From: Aculops lycopersici
Taxonomy: Eukaryota > Arthropoda > Arachnida > Trombidiformes > Eriophyidae
NCBI GenBank assembly: GCA_015350385.1
Contig: WNKI01000002.1
Location: 9,583,879-9,647,878 of the forward strand
Length of the DNA stretch: 64,000 nt
Direction of reading: 5' to 3'
Shown: positions 35,236 to 45,010 of the stretch, piece by piece
Position numbering within the stretch: the first letter of the stretch is position 1
Layout of the letters: each line of letters begins with the position of its first letter
Notes under the pieces: generated by a model
Told to the model about the DNA's origin: nothing
Database searches by the model: none
What the model saw: only the letters and a program-made list of their open reading frames with translations
Translations under genes and position numbers: made by a program

Positions 35236-35963
35236 GCCTCACTAATGTCCCGGACTCGAATGGAAAATGACTAGCTAACGCAATAAATTGCTTTTATTCT
35301 TCAACATACTCGCCCTTAAGCTTGATAACTTGCGCCGCTACTTCTTTCAACTCATCGATACCCCGCTCATAGTAGCTCCCAGGTTTCGATGCAAAGTAGC
35401 TTGCCACCGCTTCCTCGAGCTCCTTCTCGTCGCTGCACCGGACAAACTTCATGTATTTCTTCAGATTTCTGAACAAATACTTGTCGCTTGGTGCCATGTC
35501 CGGTGAGTAGGGTGGGTGAGGGAAAACTTCGAGTTTTTGGTACACAAGCGAGAGGTTGTGGCAAGGCGCGTTGTCTTGGTGAAGCAAGATTTTGCGTCTC
35601 ACTTTGCCAGGTCGCTTCTCAACGGCACTCGCAATTACATCTCGGTAATATTGGCCGTCGATGCATCTTTGCTCCTTGCTCGACCGGAAGTATTCTAGGT
35701 GCACTCCTCCACCAAAAGTTCGTGGATCTTTTTGGGCTTCTTATTCTGGCGGCAGTAGTGGTAAATGATGGCGCGAAACTGTAGAGAATCCATCGTGAAA
35801 GAAATCGTGAAAGTAATAGTATTTGTTTAAATTTGCGAGGAATAGTTTATATAAATCAATTATCATATCATTTATTACGTGAAACAAGACCGGTGAAGAG
35901 GAAAAGCGAGAAAAAATTGCACCAGAGGATGCAATCTAGGTCGGTCCGGGACATTAGTGAGGC
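35236..35963 (-). mobile_element. Internally deleted mariner-family transposon
   Basis: 728-bp element bounded by perfect 20-bp terminal inverted repeats at 35236-35255 and 35944-35963 (outer sequence GCCTCACTAATGTCCCGGAC). It contains both ends of a mariner-type transposase in minus orientation with the middle missing. Full-length mariners are about 1.3 kb, so nearly half is lost. The flanking dinucleotide is AC on both sides rather than the TA expected for mariner, so the target site is mutated or the true ends lie slightly elsewhere. It cannot encode an active enzyme but could have been mobilised in trans. It sits between the convergent NCLX and GFAT genes. Confidence 0.88.
35294..35793 (-). 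pseudogene. Broken mariner transposase
   Basis: The N-terminal piece starts at the ATG at 35793 and runs 32 codons (MDSLQFRAIIYHY, start of the DNA-binding HTH) to a stop at 35695-35697. The C-terminal piece is in another frame (35294-35704) and holds the second catalytic Asp in HQDNAPCH and the third in SPDMAPSDKYLF. The rest of the DNA-binding region and the first catalytic Asp are deleted. Between the second and third Asp I count 29 residues, against 34 in mariner proper, so this region is also about five residues short. Confidence 0.88.
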
Positions 35964-36353
35964 ACCTGTAAACAGCTTTGCAGGAACATAGAGAGCTGCA
36001 AAAAGCGACCAATAAACTACCTTTTGGCTAAAATTAACTGGCACATTGTTTCGAACCTTTTTGCGGATACTTCTTCTAACTCTTATCTCTTAAGGATTTG
36101 GTTCATGTTTCAGGAGTCATTTTTATTACAATCTCGTTGCTCTCTTCTCTTCATGGTCTCGATCAATATGACACCTATCAGTGTTAGGCTATCTCTTCGA
36201 TTCGATATGCACAAGGCAATGATTGCCTCGAAAATAACTGCCCCACTCTCATTTTACCATAGAGATACTTTAGTGTTCTCTAAAGGTTCATCCTCAGGGT
36301 TCATCCTTAGGTTTGAAGATGGAAGACGCAACCTACATGTAATACGAAACGGA
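35964..36353. other. Short intergenic stretch after the mariner
   Basis: No coding potential recognised. Plus-strand TTTATT at 36122-36127 gives a minus-strand AATAAA about 230 nt after the GFAT stop, a possible poly(A) site for GFAT. Confidence 0.4.
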
Positions 36354-38926
36354 TCACTCTACGGTCACCGACTTGGCTAAATTTCTTGGACAATCGACGT
36401 TGCAACCTCTTAAAACTGCAATGTGATAGGATAGAAGTTGGAGTGGAATTACTGTCAGGACTCCCTGTAGGCAATCAACAGTATGTGGCACTTCGATTGA
36501 TTTGAAAGCCATGCTCTTCGTCTCCTGGTCGTCTTGTTCGCAAATTATGATTGGCCTTCCGTCGCGGGCAGTCACCTGTTGAAGTGCATTCATGCACTTG
36601 GGAAACACGGGATCCCTAGTGATCACCATAATAACTGGCATTGCCTTGTCCACGAGAGCCAAAGGGCCGTGTTTGAGTTCACCTGCCAAGATTCCCTCCG
36701 AATGCATATAAGTGAGCTCCTTAATCTTTAAAGCACCCTCGAGACAGGTGCTATGGTTGTAGCCGCGTCCCATGACAAGCAACGACTTTTGCTTGTACAA
36801 CTCCTTGGCCAACATGAGAACCTCGTGATCGAGTGCCAACACTTGTTTGATATCGTCAGGTAGCCTCTTGAGGCCCTCGATGATTTCCTGTCTCCGTGGA
36901 GCCATTGAAATGCGATCCTCGCTCATGACCAGTGCAAACATAACTAGGGAAATAAATTGACTTGTGTAAGCCTTTGTGCTCGCAACTCCAATTTCCGGTC
37001 CAGCATTAATATGAACACCGCAGTGGCTCTCGCGACAAATACTACTGCCCACTGTATTGGTTATTCCCACAATGAGAGCACCCCGCTGCTTACAATACCT
37101 CAGGGCAACCAAAGTTTCCGCAGTCTCTCCGGATTGCGAGATAAAAAAGCAAACGTCATCACGGAAAACAGGTGTCTTTCGGTCTAAAAAGTCACTGGCC
37201 AACTCTACCATCACTGGCAGCTCCGTGAGCTCCTCCAAAATTTGCCTCGTTGCAATGGCACTATGAAAACTTGTACCACAACCAATTAGTAACAATCGGC
37301 GGCATCTCATAATGTCGCCAATGTAATCCTTAATGCCACCCAATATAACGGAGCCCGACTTGAAGTTAACTCGGCCACGCATTGTGTTTATCACAGACTC
37401 AGATTGTTCAAAGATCTCCTTTTGCATAAACGAGTTGTAGTTGCCCTTCATGATTTGTTGGATTTCCATTTTCAACGTTGTAATCTCACGCGTTAGCGAC
37501 AAGTTGTCGTCCCTCTTCCTATTGATTCGATGGATTGTTAAGCGTCCGTTTGAGATACAAGCAACATCGTCGTCCTCCAGGAAGATAACTCGGTTTGTGT
37601 GTTCAATGATTGCGCTAGCATCGGAAGCAAAAAAGTATTCCACTGGCGACTTCTCGCCAAGTGGACTAAACTCGGTGGTTGATGGCGAGCGATGCATTTT
37701 TGTAAACGCACCCTTGGCCGAGCCGACAGCTTCCGCCGCCTCAACTTCCGACGCCACGAGGCTCTGGTCAACTAGCTCCAAGTCGACGTCCTGCAGCGAG
37801 TCACCGGCGGCGCCGTTGCTTCTGGCTCCCCTGACGTCAGTTAGGGGTGCCGCGCCATTTGGACTCATACTTTGCCTGCTACTTCCGCCCTCGCTTCTAT
37901 CTCCGCCGCCATTCAACAGGTTGCTCATCTTCTCGCCAATTTCCACAACTTCCGGTCCGCCCTCGCCACCCAATACCGAGGATTGGTTTCGAGCAGAGCC
38001 TTGCGCGTTTGGCGCCGACATTAAAGTTCCCTTGGCACCAATACGACGGTGTGATCCATACTCCTTGCGCCCAACGATAACAGGAATGTAATCAGTTGGC
38101 AAGCTCATCTTGGTCTTGATGCCAACTAACAGAGGACTTCCTCTTCTCGTTGCAACCACTTGATTTGGAAACTTGCTCGACTTGAACACAAGAGCAAATG
38201 CGCCCTCAAGTTGCTGGATTGCCTGCTCTACGATCTCTCTGAATGACAAATTGGGTAGAGTGTCGTGCAGGTGCTTCACCAACTTTGCTATGGCCTCGGT
38301 GTCGGTTTCCGATTCAAATTGGAAACCCTTCTTCTCGAGAAATTGCTTTATATCCTTGTAGTTGGTGATGATTCCATTGTGGACCACAACAAACTCGTTG
38401 TCCTCGTCGCTACGTTGTGGATGACTGTTGACGGCGCTTGGCGCCCCGTGAGTCGCCCATCTTGTATGGGCAATTCCAATGTGAGTTTCAAATTGCTCGC
38501 TCAAATCGAACTTTGCCTGGCTTGACCAAATCTCCTCCTCTAACATGGCAACCTTGCCCTGTCGACGGAGGATGCGAATGCAATCATTATTGTTCAACTT
38601 GTCATCGATGGCCACACCGGCCGAGTCGTAGCCGCGATACTCGAGTCTACGCAAACCCTGAACCAAGCACTCGAGGATATCGCGTCGAGTTTTTGGCTCC
38701 AAATAGTTTAGGTAAGCAAAGATACCTGTTGATTTTTAGCATATTAAGTGTTGGTCAGATGAAAAGATTATTTCAATGAGAAAAAGTGCCAATTAAAGGA
38801 AGAGAAAAAGAAAGAAAGAAGCAGAACCGGTTGATCAACAAAGGGTCACACGCGAAAGCAACTGCTTGCGCAATCAATGACAGCAGTCTGGCAAGACCGC
38901 GAAACAGCGAGACACTTACCACACAT
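36354..38926 (-). CDS. Gfat: Glutamine--fructose-6-phosphate aminotransferase (GFAT)
   Basis: Two exons on the minus strand: 38926-38920 (ATG TGT G) and 38725-36354, joined over a 194-bp GT-AG intron; 792 aa. GFAT makes glucosamine-6-phosphate from fructose-6-phosphate and glutamine, the first step to UDP-GlcNAc for chitin and glycans. Splicing restores MCGIFAYLNY, whose Cys2 is the N-terminal nucleophile of the glutaminase domain. HTRWATHG, HNGIITNYKD and RRGSPLL follow. Two SIS isomerase domains carry CGTSFHSA, SQSGETAETL, STKAYTSQ and the C-terminus LAKSVTVE. A linker of roughly 130 residues (about 220-350), rich in Gly, Ser, Asn and Glu, makes it about 100 aa longer than human GFAT1 (681-699 aa). 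The enzyme is UDP-GlcNAc-inhibited and PKA-regulated in other animals. Confidence 0.96.
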
Positions 38927-40426
38927 GTTGCTGCTCTTGATATTATCTCAAGTCTGTCGAGTTGCGATCTTGTTGTCGAGGGTTATATTTTCTCTTCTTC
39001 TTCTTCTTCTTCTTCTTATTATTATTATTCTGCTTCTGCTTCTCCTTCTAAAGCTCAAGCTGTGGCAGTAAGAGATTCGCTTGACACGTTCGATTGTCAA
39101 GTCCGTCGCTTCAATGGACATATATATATTCTGATCTTGATTATTATCTTCGATTCGGTTCAATTCAATGCAGTAATAATTATTATTATTAGTTTTATTA
39201 TTGAAATTATTGACAAATGTGTATTTGTGTATTTGTTTTGTTTTTATTGAGATTCGGGTTTCAAGTTTCGTCTTCGTCGTCAAATTGGTCTTCGTGTATC
39301 AGCTGTTGTAAGTCAGTCTTTGCAACGTCAGACTAGCTAAGTCTTAGTCCTGGTAGTCGTAGTTGTGGTCGATGTCTTGATACTGCAATCAAGACTTGAA
39401 ATCTAAAAGTCTGCGGTCTCGCTCAAGGGAAAACTTTGGCGCACATATACCTACCTGTTGGAATGGTATGTTATAAACCTCAATGCAATTCTGTTTACTC
39501 CACTGCCAGACTGGACTTGATATCGAACGAGAGGAAAGATGTCACCTGTATGTAACTGACTGAGAGAATGTTACTATCTCTTACTTGTATTCACAACTCT
39601 CTACTTCGAGCCTCATGTGTATAGCAAGTTGCAACTTTGCTCCAACTGCTCCATCCAATCTCTATCAAAAATGGATCTCCCCTCGAGGTTAGCAAGTATT
39701 CGCTCCAAGCAACCACCTCACGGCCCATCCGCTGTCCAGGTTAAACCAAAATAGTCGACGTACGATTAAGAGTTGCGGCTTCCTCAAGGACCATTGGCCA
39801 GCGAATCTCTCTACCATCGACAGTGACCAATGTTTGTTGGCCACTTGGCTCTTCTTCACCTCTGTTTGTTTCACATGCGCATCAGGTGCATTTAGGCGCA
39901 AATGGATCTCTGTTGCTCCAGTTAGCTTCCTCCCTGTTACTCATTCAAACGCCGGTGATCCTACCACTTACTTTGTCAACTAAAGCTAGAGCCAGACTCA
40001 GGATTATCAAGCTATACGAGCAACTAAACACATAATTACAATCATTATCAAATTCATCATCCAAGCCCCACCCCCTTTCTCCCGTTCTCTCTGTATATCC
40101 ATCTCTTTGGCTTCCTTAAATAACCAGTCGAGGTTGTTATTTACAACAGTGACGACCATCCATTTTATCGTCCATCGACTTGCTTCATTTTTATTTATCT
40201 CTGTAATTCAGGAGAAGTCTATCTAGACGTATACTGATATTGATCTACATCATCAACAGCTCAGTAATTCTTTGGTTTCAAGTCTGTGTATAATGAAGAG
40301 AAAGATTGATTTTGATGATGATGTGACCAAAATTGATATTTTATGATCGATAGTAGAGCCAATTTGCTACAGGTAAAAAAGAGGAATCGAAAATCAAGTT
40401 GAAATTTCATTAATAACAAATAGTTA
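38927..40426. other. Intergenic, includes GFAT 5' leader
   Basis: No gene recognised. Directly 5' of the GFAT ATG (minus strand) the sequence is a leader, then polypyrimidine/AT repeats (TCT and TTA units near 38994-39028). A minus-strand AACAG|GTAGGT near 39452-39460 could be a donor of a further untranslated exon; this is unproven. Confidence 0.4.
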
Positions 40427-40432
40427 TTTATT
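40427..40432 (-). promoter_or_regulatory. Poly(A) signal AATAAA overlapping the AATF stop codon
   Basis: The minus strand reads GTT GAA TAA ATA; the stop TAA lies inside AATAAA, the same arrangement as in the cyclin H gene of this window. Confidence 0.5.
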
Positions 40433-41303
40433 CAACTTCAATATCCATCTGATTTGTCATGGAAACTAAAGTTGACTGTTGATCTTGATTCTTGACACTT
40501 CCTCCAAACAATGACTTCAGTAATTCGTTTCTAATGTTTTGATTGATCGGCTCCTGATTCATTACGTTTGCTGGACGACATGGCGCCATAAAATTGACCA
40601 ACTTTGGAATGAGATCTTTTTTTATTTTCCTACCCTTTGTTCCCTTAGTATCTGCCTTTCTCTTAATCTTGTACTTGAGTCTTTGTAGCTCGACCCACTT
40701 TCGTCCCTCTTCTTTGCTTATAACTTCTTTGAGCAAATGGTGGTAGAAATCATCATCATTAAATGTCTCCGGATGGATTGCATCGTCTAGGTGACTCGTC
40801 CTATCTAACTGAGTTCTCTTGATAAGTCTTTCCTTATCTTTGAGGGAATTCTGTATCAATTGCAATGTTGGTAACTCTAAGGCAGCATAACCCTTCTTCG
40901 GAATGGTCCCAATCTTTGTCTTTTCATACCATTTCTCTATGATACTATGCCTAACCTTTGTATAGTCGTTGTGTTTTCTATCCAAAAAGTTGTCGTCGAT
41001 ATTTTCATAAGCTTCCTCGTCGTTTGAGGAATCACAAGTTTTAGATTCGTTCTCCTCAGAGCTAAACTGACTCTTTTCTCTATATCCATCCCTCAGTCTT
41101 ACGAGACAAGTCAATAGTTTGCTCACCGACTTGATAGTGTTTTCGTCTAGGTTTAATTTATCATTTGAAGTTGTAGTTTCCTCACAGGACTTCTCCAAAT
41201 CTCTTGCTGCCACAAGCACTTTTTGCAATGCTATCCGACCTTCGAGTAACTTGTTCCACACGTGCAATTGGGTTCTTGCGTCCTGAGATTTTTTAATCGC
41301 CAT
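40428..41303 (-). CDS. Aatf: AATF/Che-1/Bfr2-like protein (short form)
   Basis: 291-aa single-exon nuclear/nucleolar protein. The start (QLHVWNKLLEGRIALQKVL, 12-30) matches the AATF leucine-zipper domain. FNDDDFYHHLLKEVI (181-195), KADTKGTKGRKIK (216-228), FMAP (238-241) and RNELLKSLFGG (258-268) match the C-terminal TRAUB domain. AATF acts in 40S ribosome biogenesis (in vertebrates with neuroguidin and NOL10) and, in vertebrates, in transcription and survival signalling. The usual long acidic N-terminal region (human about 560 aa total) is absent. An in-frame TAA lies just upstream of the ATG with no AG acceptor between them, so this start looks genuine. The short acidic stretch is instead internal (about 81-105). 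Confidence 0.88.
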   Translation of the reverse strand: MAIKKSQDARTQLHVWNKLLEGRIALQKVLVAARDLEKSCEETTTSNDKLNLDENTIKSVSKLLTCLVRLRDGYREKSQFSSEENESKTCDSSNDEEAYENIDDNFLDRKHNDYTKVRHSIIEKWYEKTKIGTIPKKGYAALELPTLQLIQNSLKDKERLIKRTQLDRTSHLDDAIHPETFNDDDFYHHLLKEVISKEEGRKWVELQRLKYKIKRKADTKGTKGRKIKKDLIPKLVNFMAPCRPANVMNQEPINQNIRNELLKSLFGGSVKNQDQQSTLVSMTNQMDIEVE

Positions 41304-42526
41304 TATTTATGTAATTTAATGATGAATAAAATTTTACCGAGCTTGGCAATTCCAATAGATGCAATTGAAAGTTTCTGAATGTTCACATCTCAAAACATTC
41401 GACATGTGCTTTTTCGCTGTCGAATTGCAATCTGCTCCTCATGGAATTTTCTCCTGTAGTCTGCAGGATTCAACGCAATCTACACTGCAGACAACAGCAG
41501 TCCAGCAAAAGCAGTCAAGCTGGCCAAGATGGCGCAGCACGAAAAAGCACACGCTTTACATTGGCGAGTGAAAGTTTGAGACACAGCAGAGCCATAGAGT
41601 TTAACTGCAGTTTTTAGGCAGGCCAAAAAGACAGTCGAATCGGCAGCGGCTCAGGTGGACATTTTGGTGGCAGATTCTTGAACGCTGGCTACTTTGCCAA
41701 AGAAGATAAAAGCACACAGAGCAAACCAGTCAGAGTGGCGACTGGGCCACAGTGAGCGGGGCTGAAAAAATTCAAACTGCAGCGAATACATACTATACAT
41801 TAAGGAGGGCAATGTTCATGATTTTTTCTGTCGGTCTCTTTAATACACCAAGTACAACCAATCTTCGGAATTTTGCACCATCAAAAGAGATAGCCTGCGA
41901 CAGATCAGCATCGAGTGTTACTATTACAACGCTTAAGAAGTGAGAAAAAATCTTAGCTTCGCTATCGATTCCTGTGACTGCAGGAACAAAGCTCGCGTTA
42001 TCTTCAAATGGTGCAAAATTTTTGGGATTGGTTGTAGCGCAAGTGAATGTGAATGTGAATGTGAATGTGAATGTGAATGTGAATGTGAATGTGAATGTGA
42101 ATGTGAATGTGAATGTGAATGTGAATGTGAATGTGAATGTGTGTGTTTACGATTCAGAAAACACAACAACACCACTAGCTCTTTATATCATTTCTCTCCA
42201 ATTATCTATCTATCTATTAATTACTAACAAATATTATTATCTTGGACTCTACTCTTATTAGACAAATTTCGACAACGAAAGTCAACGAACATTAAGCTGG
42301 TCATAGATTATTATTATTCAATTATTGTTGTAATCTCATCGTCTATTGTATTGAGAGGTTAGAACAAATTATAAAGACTAGAGAATCACAAACGCAATTC
42401 AATTTGATTACAATCAATCTGGGCGACTGCCTTCCAACCTGACTCTTGAGTTATCATTAATATCACTATCGCGGACAAAAGGATTAATTTAATAAGTATC
42501 TGCCAATAATATCCACATCAACCAAA
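41304..42526. other. Divergent intergenic region between AATF and KDM4
   Basis: Probably holds the promoters of both divergent genes. No coding gene recognised; the open frames at 41940-42261 are products of the GTGAAT repeat. A 19-mer beginning GTGCAAAATTTTTG near 42011 recurs near 22809. Confidence 0.45.
42043..42138 (+). repeat. (GTGAAT)16 hexanucleotide tandem repeat
   Basis: Sixteen uninterrupted GTGAAT units, about 390-480 bp before the KDM4 ATG, followed by a short GT run. Multiples of three keep it open in several frames, which explains the Asn-Val, Glu-Cys and His-Ser dipeptide open frames. Likely polymorphic. Confidence 0.95.
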
Positions 42527-44728
42527 ATGCGCTCAAGCGAGAAGCGGCGCCAAGATCATAGTGAGCTCTCATCGGGAGGCGGCTATCAAATCAAGACCTA
42601 CCGTCCAACCCTTGAAGAGATGAAGGACTTTAGTGCTTATATCAAGTATATTCACGAGGATGGCGGCCACCGAGCCGGCTTAGCAAAGGTTATACCGCCA
42701 TGGGATTATAAAGCTCGCAAGGAAGGTTACAACGATGAAGCTTTGTTTTCCTCTTACATTATGGAACCTATTGAACAGCAGGTCAATCGAATTCAGCCTG
42801 GTATTTATGAGCAGATCAATTTACAGAAGAAGAAGAAAATCAAAGTCAGAGATTTCAAGAGAGATGCCGAGACAAAACATTCAACTCCATTGTACAATAC
42901 ACCCGATGACTTGGAGCGAACTTTTTGGAAGAATATCTTTCTCAACCCGTCAATTTATGGCGCTGATGTGCCGGGAACCCTATTTGATCCAGACGTAGAG
43001 GAGTTCAATTTAACCAAACTAAACACTATTCTCGACGATATTCGCCGTGACTACGGTTGTACTATTCAGGGTGTCAATACAACCTACTTATATTATGGAA
43101 TGTGGAAGACAGCCTTCTCTTGGCATACAGAAGATATGGATTTGTATAGTATCAACTACCTTCATTGTGGTGCACCTAAATCTTGGTATTGTATTGCACC
43201 AGAGCACGGGAAACGTTTCGAGCGGTTGGCTGATGGATTCTTCCCTCACAAAGTTAAAGAATGCAAAGCTTTTCTCCGGCACAAGGGAACTCTGATCTCA
43301 CCATCAACCCTGAAAAAATTTTCGATTCCGTTCTCAAAAATTACTCAAGAAAAGGGAGAATTCATGATAACTTTTCCCTATTCATATCATTCAGGATATA
43401 ACCATGGCTTCAACATTGCAGAGGCCACAAATTTTGCCACCGAATATTGGATTGAATTTGGAAAATGGGCCTCCAAGTGTGAGTGCAATCCCGAATCAGT
43501 AAAGATCTCAATGCAAGCATTTGTTAAACGTTATCAACCAGATAGATATGACAACTGGATTCGTGGTAGGGATGTATGTAAAGATCCCAAGGATCACAAG
43601 CACGTAGCTGCTGCTCCAAAACCAAGCGACATTGATCTATTCGTCCGAGGAAATCATGAAATACCTGAGGGTGATGAGACCGATGTTGAGACATCAACAA
43701 CCCCTATTGAGAAATCCAAAACCAAAGCCAAGAAAAATTACCCAACTCTAAAGGAGACATTTAAGAGGTATGAGGAAATTTTTCTCAACCAACATAAAAA
43801 CAATCAATCACTGTTACAGTCAAACCAACAAACCAATCGAAACCACCAACAACCTCAGCAACAACAGAGCACACAAAATGACCACCATACAAAGAACACC
43901 ACTGCCATCACAAGCATTAGCACATCATTGCCTAGTTATATACCTGTTAAGACAAACATGGTGCCTATCAGCGGATTAGATTTAGAGCCAAGTCAGCAAG
44001 TTGATTTGATCAGAAAGATAATGTCACCTCAATCGAACCAACAGTATGATCTGATTCTGCAGCAAGCAATGATGGCGTCGCCTCCACCGGAGTATAAGAG
44101 CAGTTATAATGCAATGGCACAACCAGTCAAGAATAGTAACGACGAGAAGCCGGTCGAAGATGAGTCTAGATCACCTGTTAGTTCAGAAGAAGAAGAAGAT
44201 GAAGACAATCAGCGCCATCAAGACGAAACGGTGACAGACAAAGTTGAAAGGAAGGAGGAGATAGTTCTATTTGAGGGAGACCAAGTTGTAGCGGAACACG
44301 CAGACTCCTACTGGTATGATGCCCAAGTGGAGAGATGCAAGAGAATAGAACTGTTTGAGGTCTACTACCCATCTTTGAATGAAACGGAAACGGATATTGA
44401 TTCAAAATACATCTGCGACTACGACCCTCACAAGACGTATCGTCTTGGGGAGAGGCTCGATGTCAAGTCAAATGATGGACCTACATTACATGCTAAGTTC
44501 AAGGGTAGCCGAAGATTGACAGTGTGCACAGTTAGATTTGCAGACAATACGATAGCCAAACGAAAGTATGGGGAAACTCTTTACCTCAATATTGATGATA
44601 TGCCGGAGGAACTTCTACTTGAGAACAAGTATAGGGAGTCCTTCAATAGCAAGCGAGCCAAATTAGAGGAACAACATCAACAGCATCAACAAGAAACAGG
44701 ACTACAGTCAGGTTTATCGAATGTATGA
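42527..44728 (+). CDS. Kdm4: JmjC histone lysine demethylase, KDM4/JMJD2 family
   Basis: 733-aa single-exon nuclear enzyme that removes methyl groups from H3K9/H3K36 using Fe(II), 2-oxoglutarate and O2. JmjN at about 24-66 (YRPTLEEMKDFSAYIKYI). The JmjC core keeps Fe ligands His200, Glu202 and His288, 2-oxoglutarate contacts Tyr144, Asn210 and Lys218, and the KDM4 zinc site Cys246, His252, Cys318 and Cys320; all lie exactly 12 residues after the human KDM4A numbers. A Gln/Asn-rich disordered middle (about 425-585) follows. The C-terminal about 130 residues (VLFEGDQVVAEHADSYWYDA) resemble the double Tudor of vertebrate KDM4A. No PHD fingers are seen. The ATG context is AAAATG after a plausible leader. 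Confidence 0.95.
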   Translation: MRSSEKRRQDHSELSSGGGYQIKTYRPTLEEMKDFSAYIKYIHEDGGHRAGLAKVIPPWDYKARKEGYNDEALFSSYIMEPIEQQVNRIQPGIYEQINLQKKKKIKVRDFKRDAETKHSTPLYNTPDDLERTFWKNIFLNPSIYGADVPGTLFDPDVEEFNLTKLNTILDDIRRDYGCTIQGVNTTYLYYGMWKTAFSWHTEDMDLYSINYLHCGAPKSWYCIAPEHGKRFERLADGFFPHKVKECKAFLRHKGTLISPSTLKKFSIPFSKITQEKGEFMITFPYSYHSGYNHGFNIAEATNFATEYWIEFGKWASKCECNPESVKISMQAFVKRYQPDRYDNWIRGRDVCKDPKDHKHVAAAPKPSDIDLFVRGNHEIPEGDETDVETSTTPIEKSKTKAKKNYPTLKETFKRYEEIFLNQHKNNQSLLQSNQQTNRNHQQPQQQQSTQNDHHTKNTTAITSISTSLPSYIPVKTNMVPISGLDLEPSQQVDLIRKIMSPQSNQQYDLILQQAMMASPPPEYKSSYNAMAQPVKNSNDEKPVEDESRSPVSSEEEEDEDNQRHQDETVTDKVERKEEIVLFEGDQVVAEHADSYWYDAQVERCKRIELFEVYYPSLNETETDIDSKYICDYDPHKTYRLGERLDVKSNDGPTLHAKFKGSRRLTVCTVRFADNTIAKRKYGETLYLNIDDMPEELLLENKYRESFNSKRAKLEEQHQQHQQETGLQSGLSNV

Positions 44729-44768
44729 TATCTATATATTTCTGACCACCACCTTACCCGGAATACAC

Positions 44769-44774
44769 AATAAA
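44769..44774 (+). promoter_or_regulatory. Poly(A) signal AATAAA of KDM4
   Basis: AATAAA begins 41 nt after the KDM4 stop codon and well before the dolichol kinase start. Confidence 0.55.
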
Positions 44775-45010
44775 TAATAATTATAATGTTGTCTTGAACT
44801 AAATAGGGCTACTTTGTGTTGAAGATGTAGTTTCCTAATATACATGTTTTTTCATGAATATTCTTGTCGAACTTGAGCTAAGAATATGTTGAGCGCGCGT
44901 TTGCAAAATTAAGTCAGCGCGTGTTGTTGTTGTGTTGATGATTGGATGTAATTGTTGTAAGCAAATAAATGTATTCTTATATATAGTAATCGGACTTATT
45001 ATTATCAATT

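Noticed and set aside
41940..42261. Open frames encoding Asn-Val, Glu-Cys and His-Ser dipeptide repeats
   Set aside because: All are translations of the (GTGAAT)16 tandem repeat in three frames; no start context or flanking domain supports a protein.
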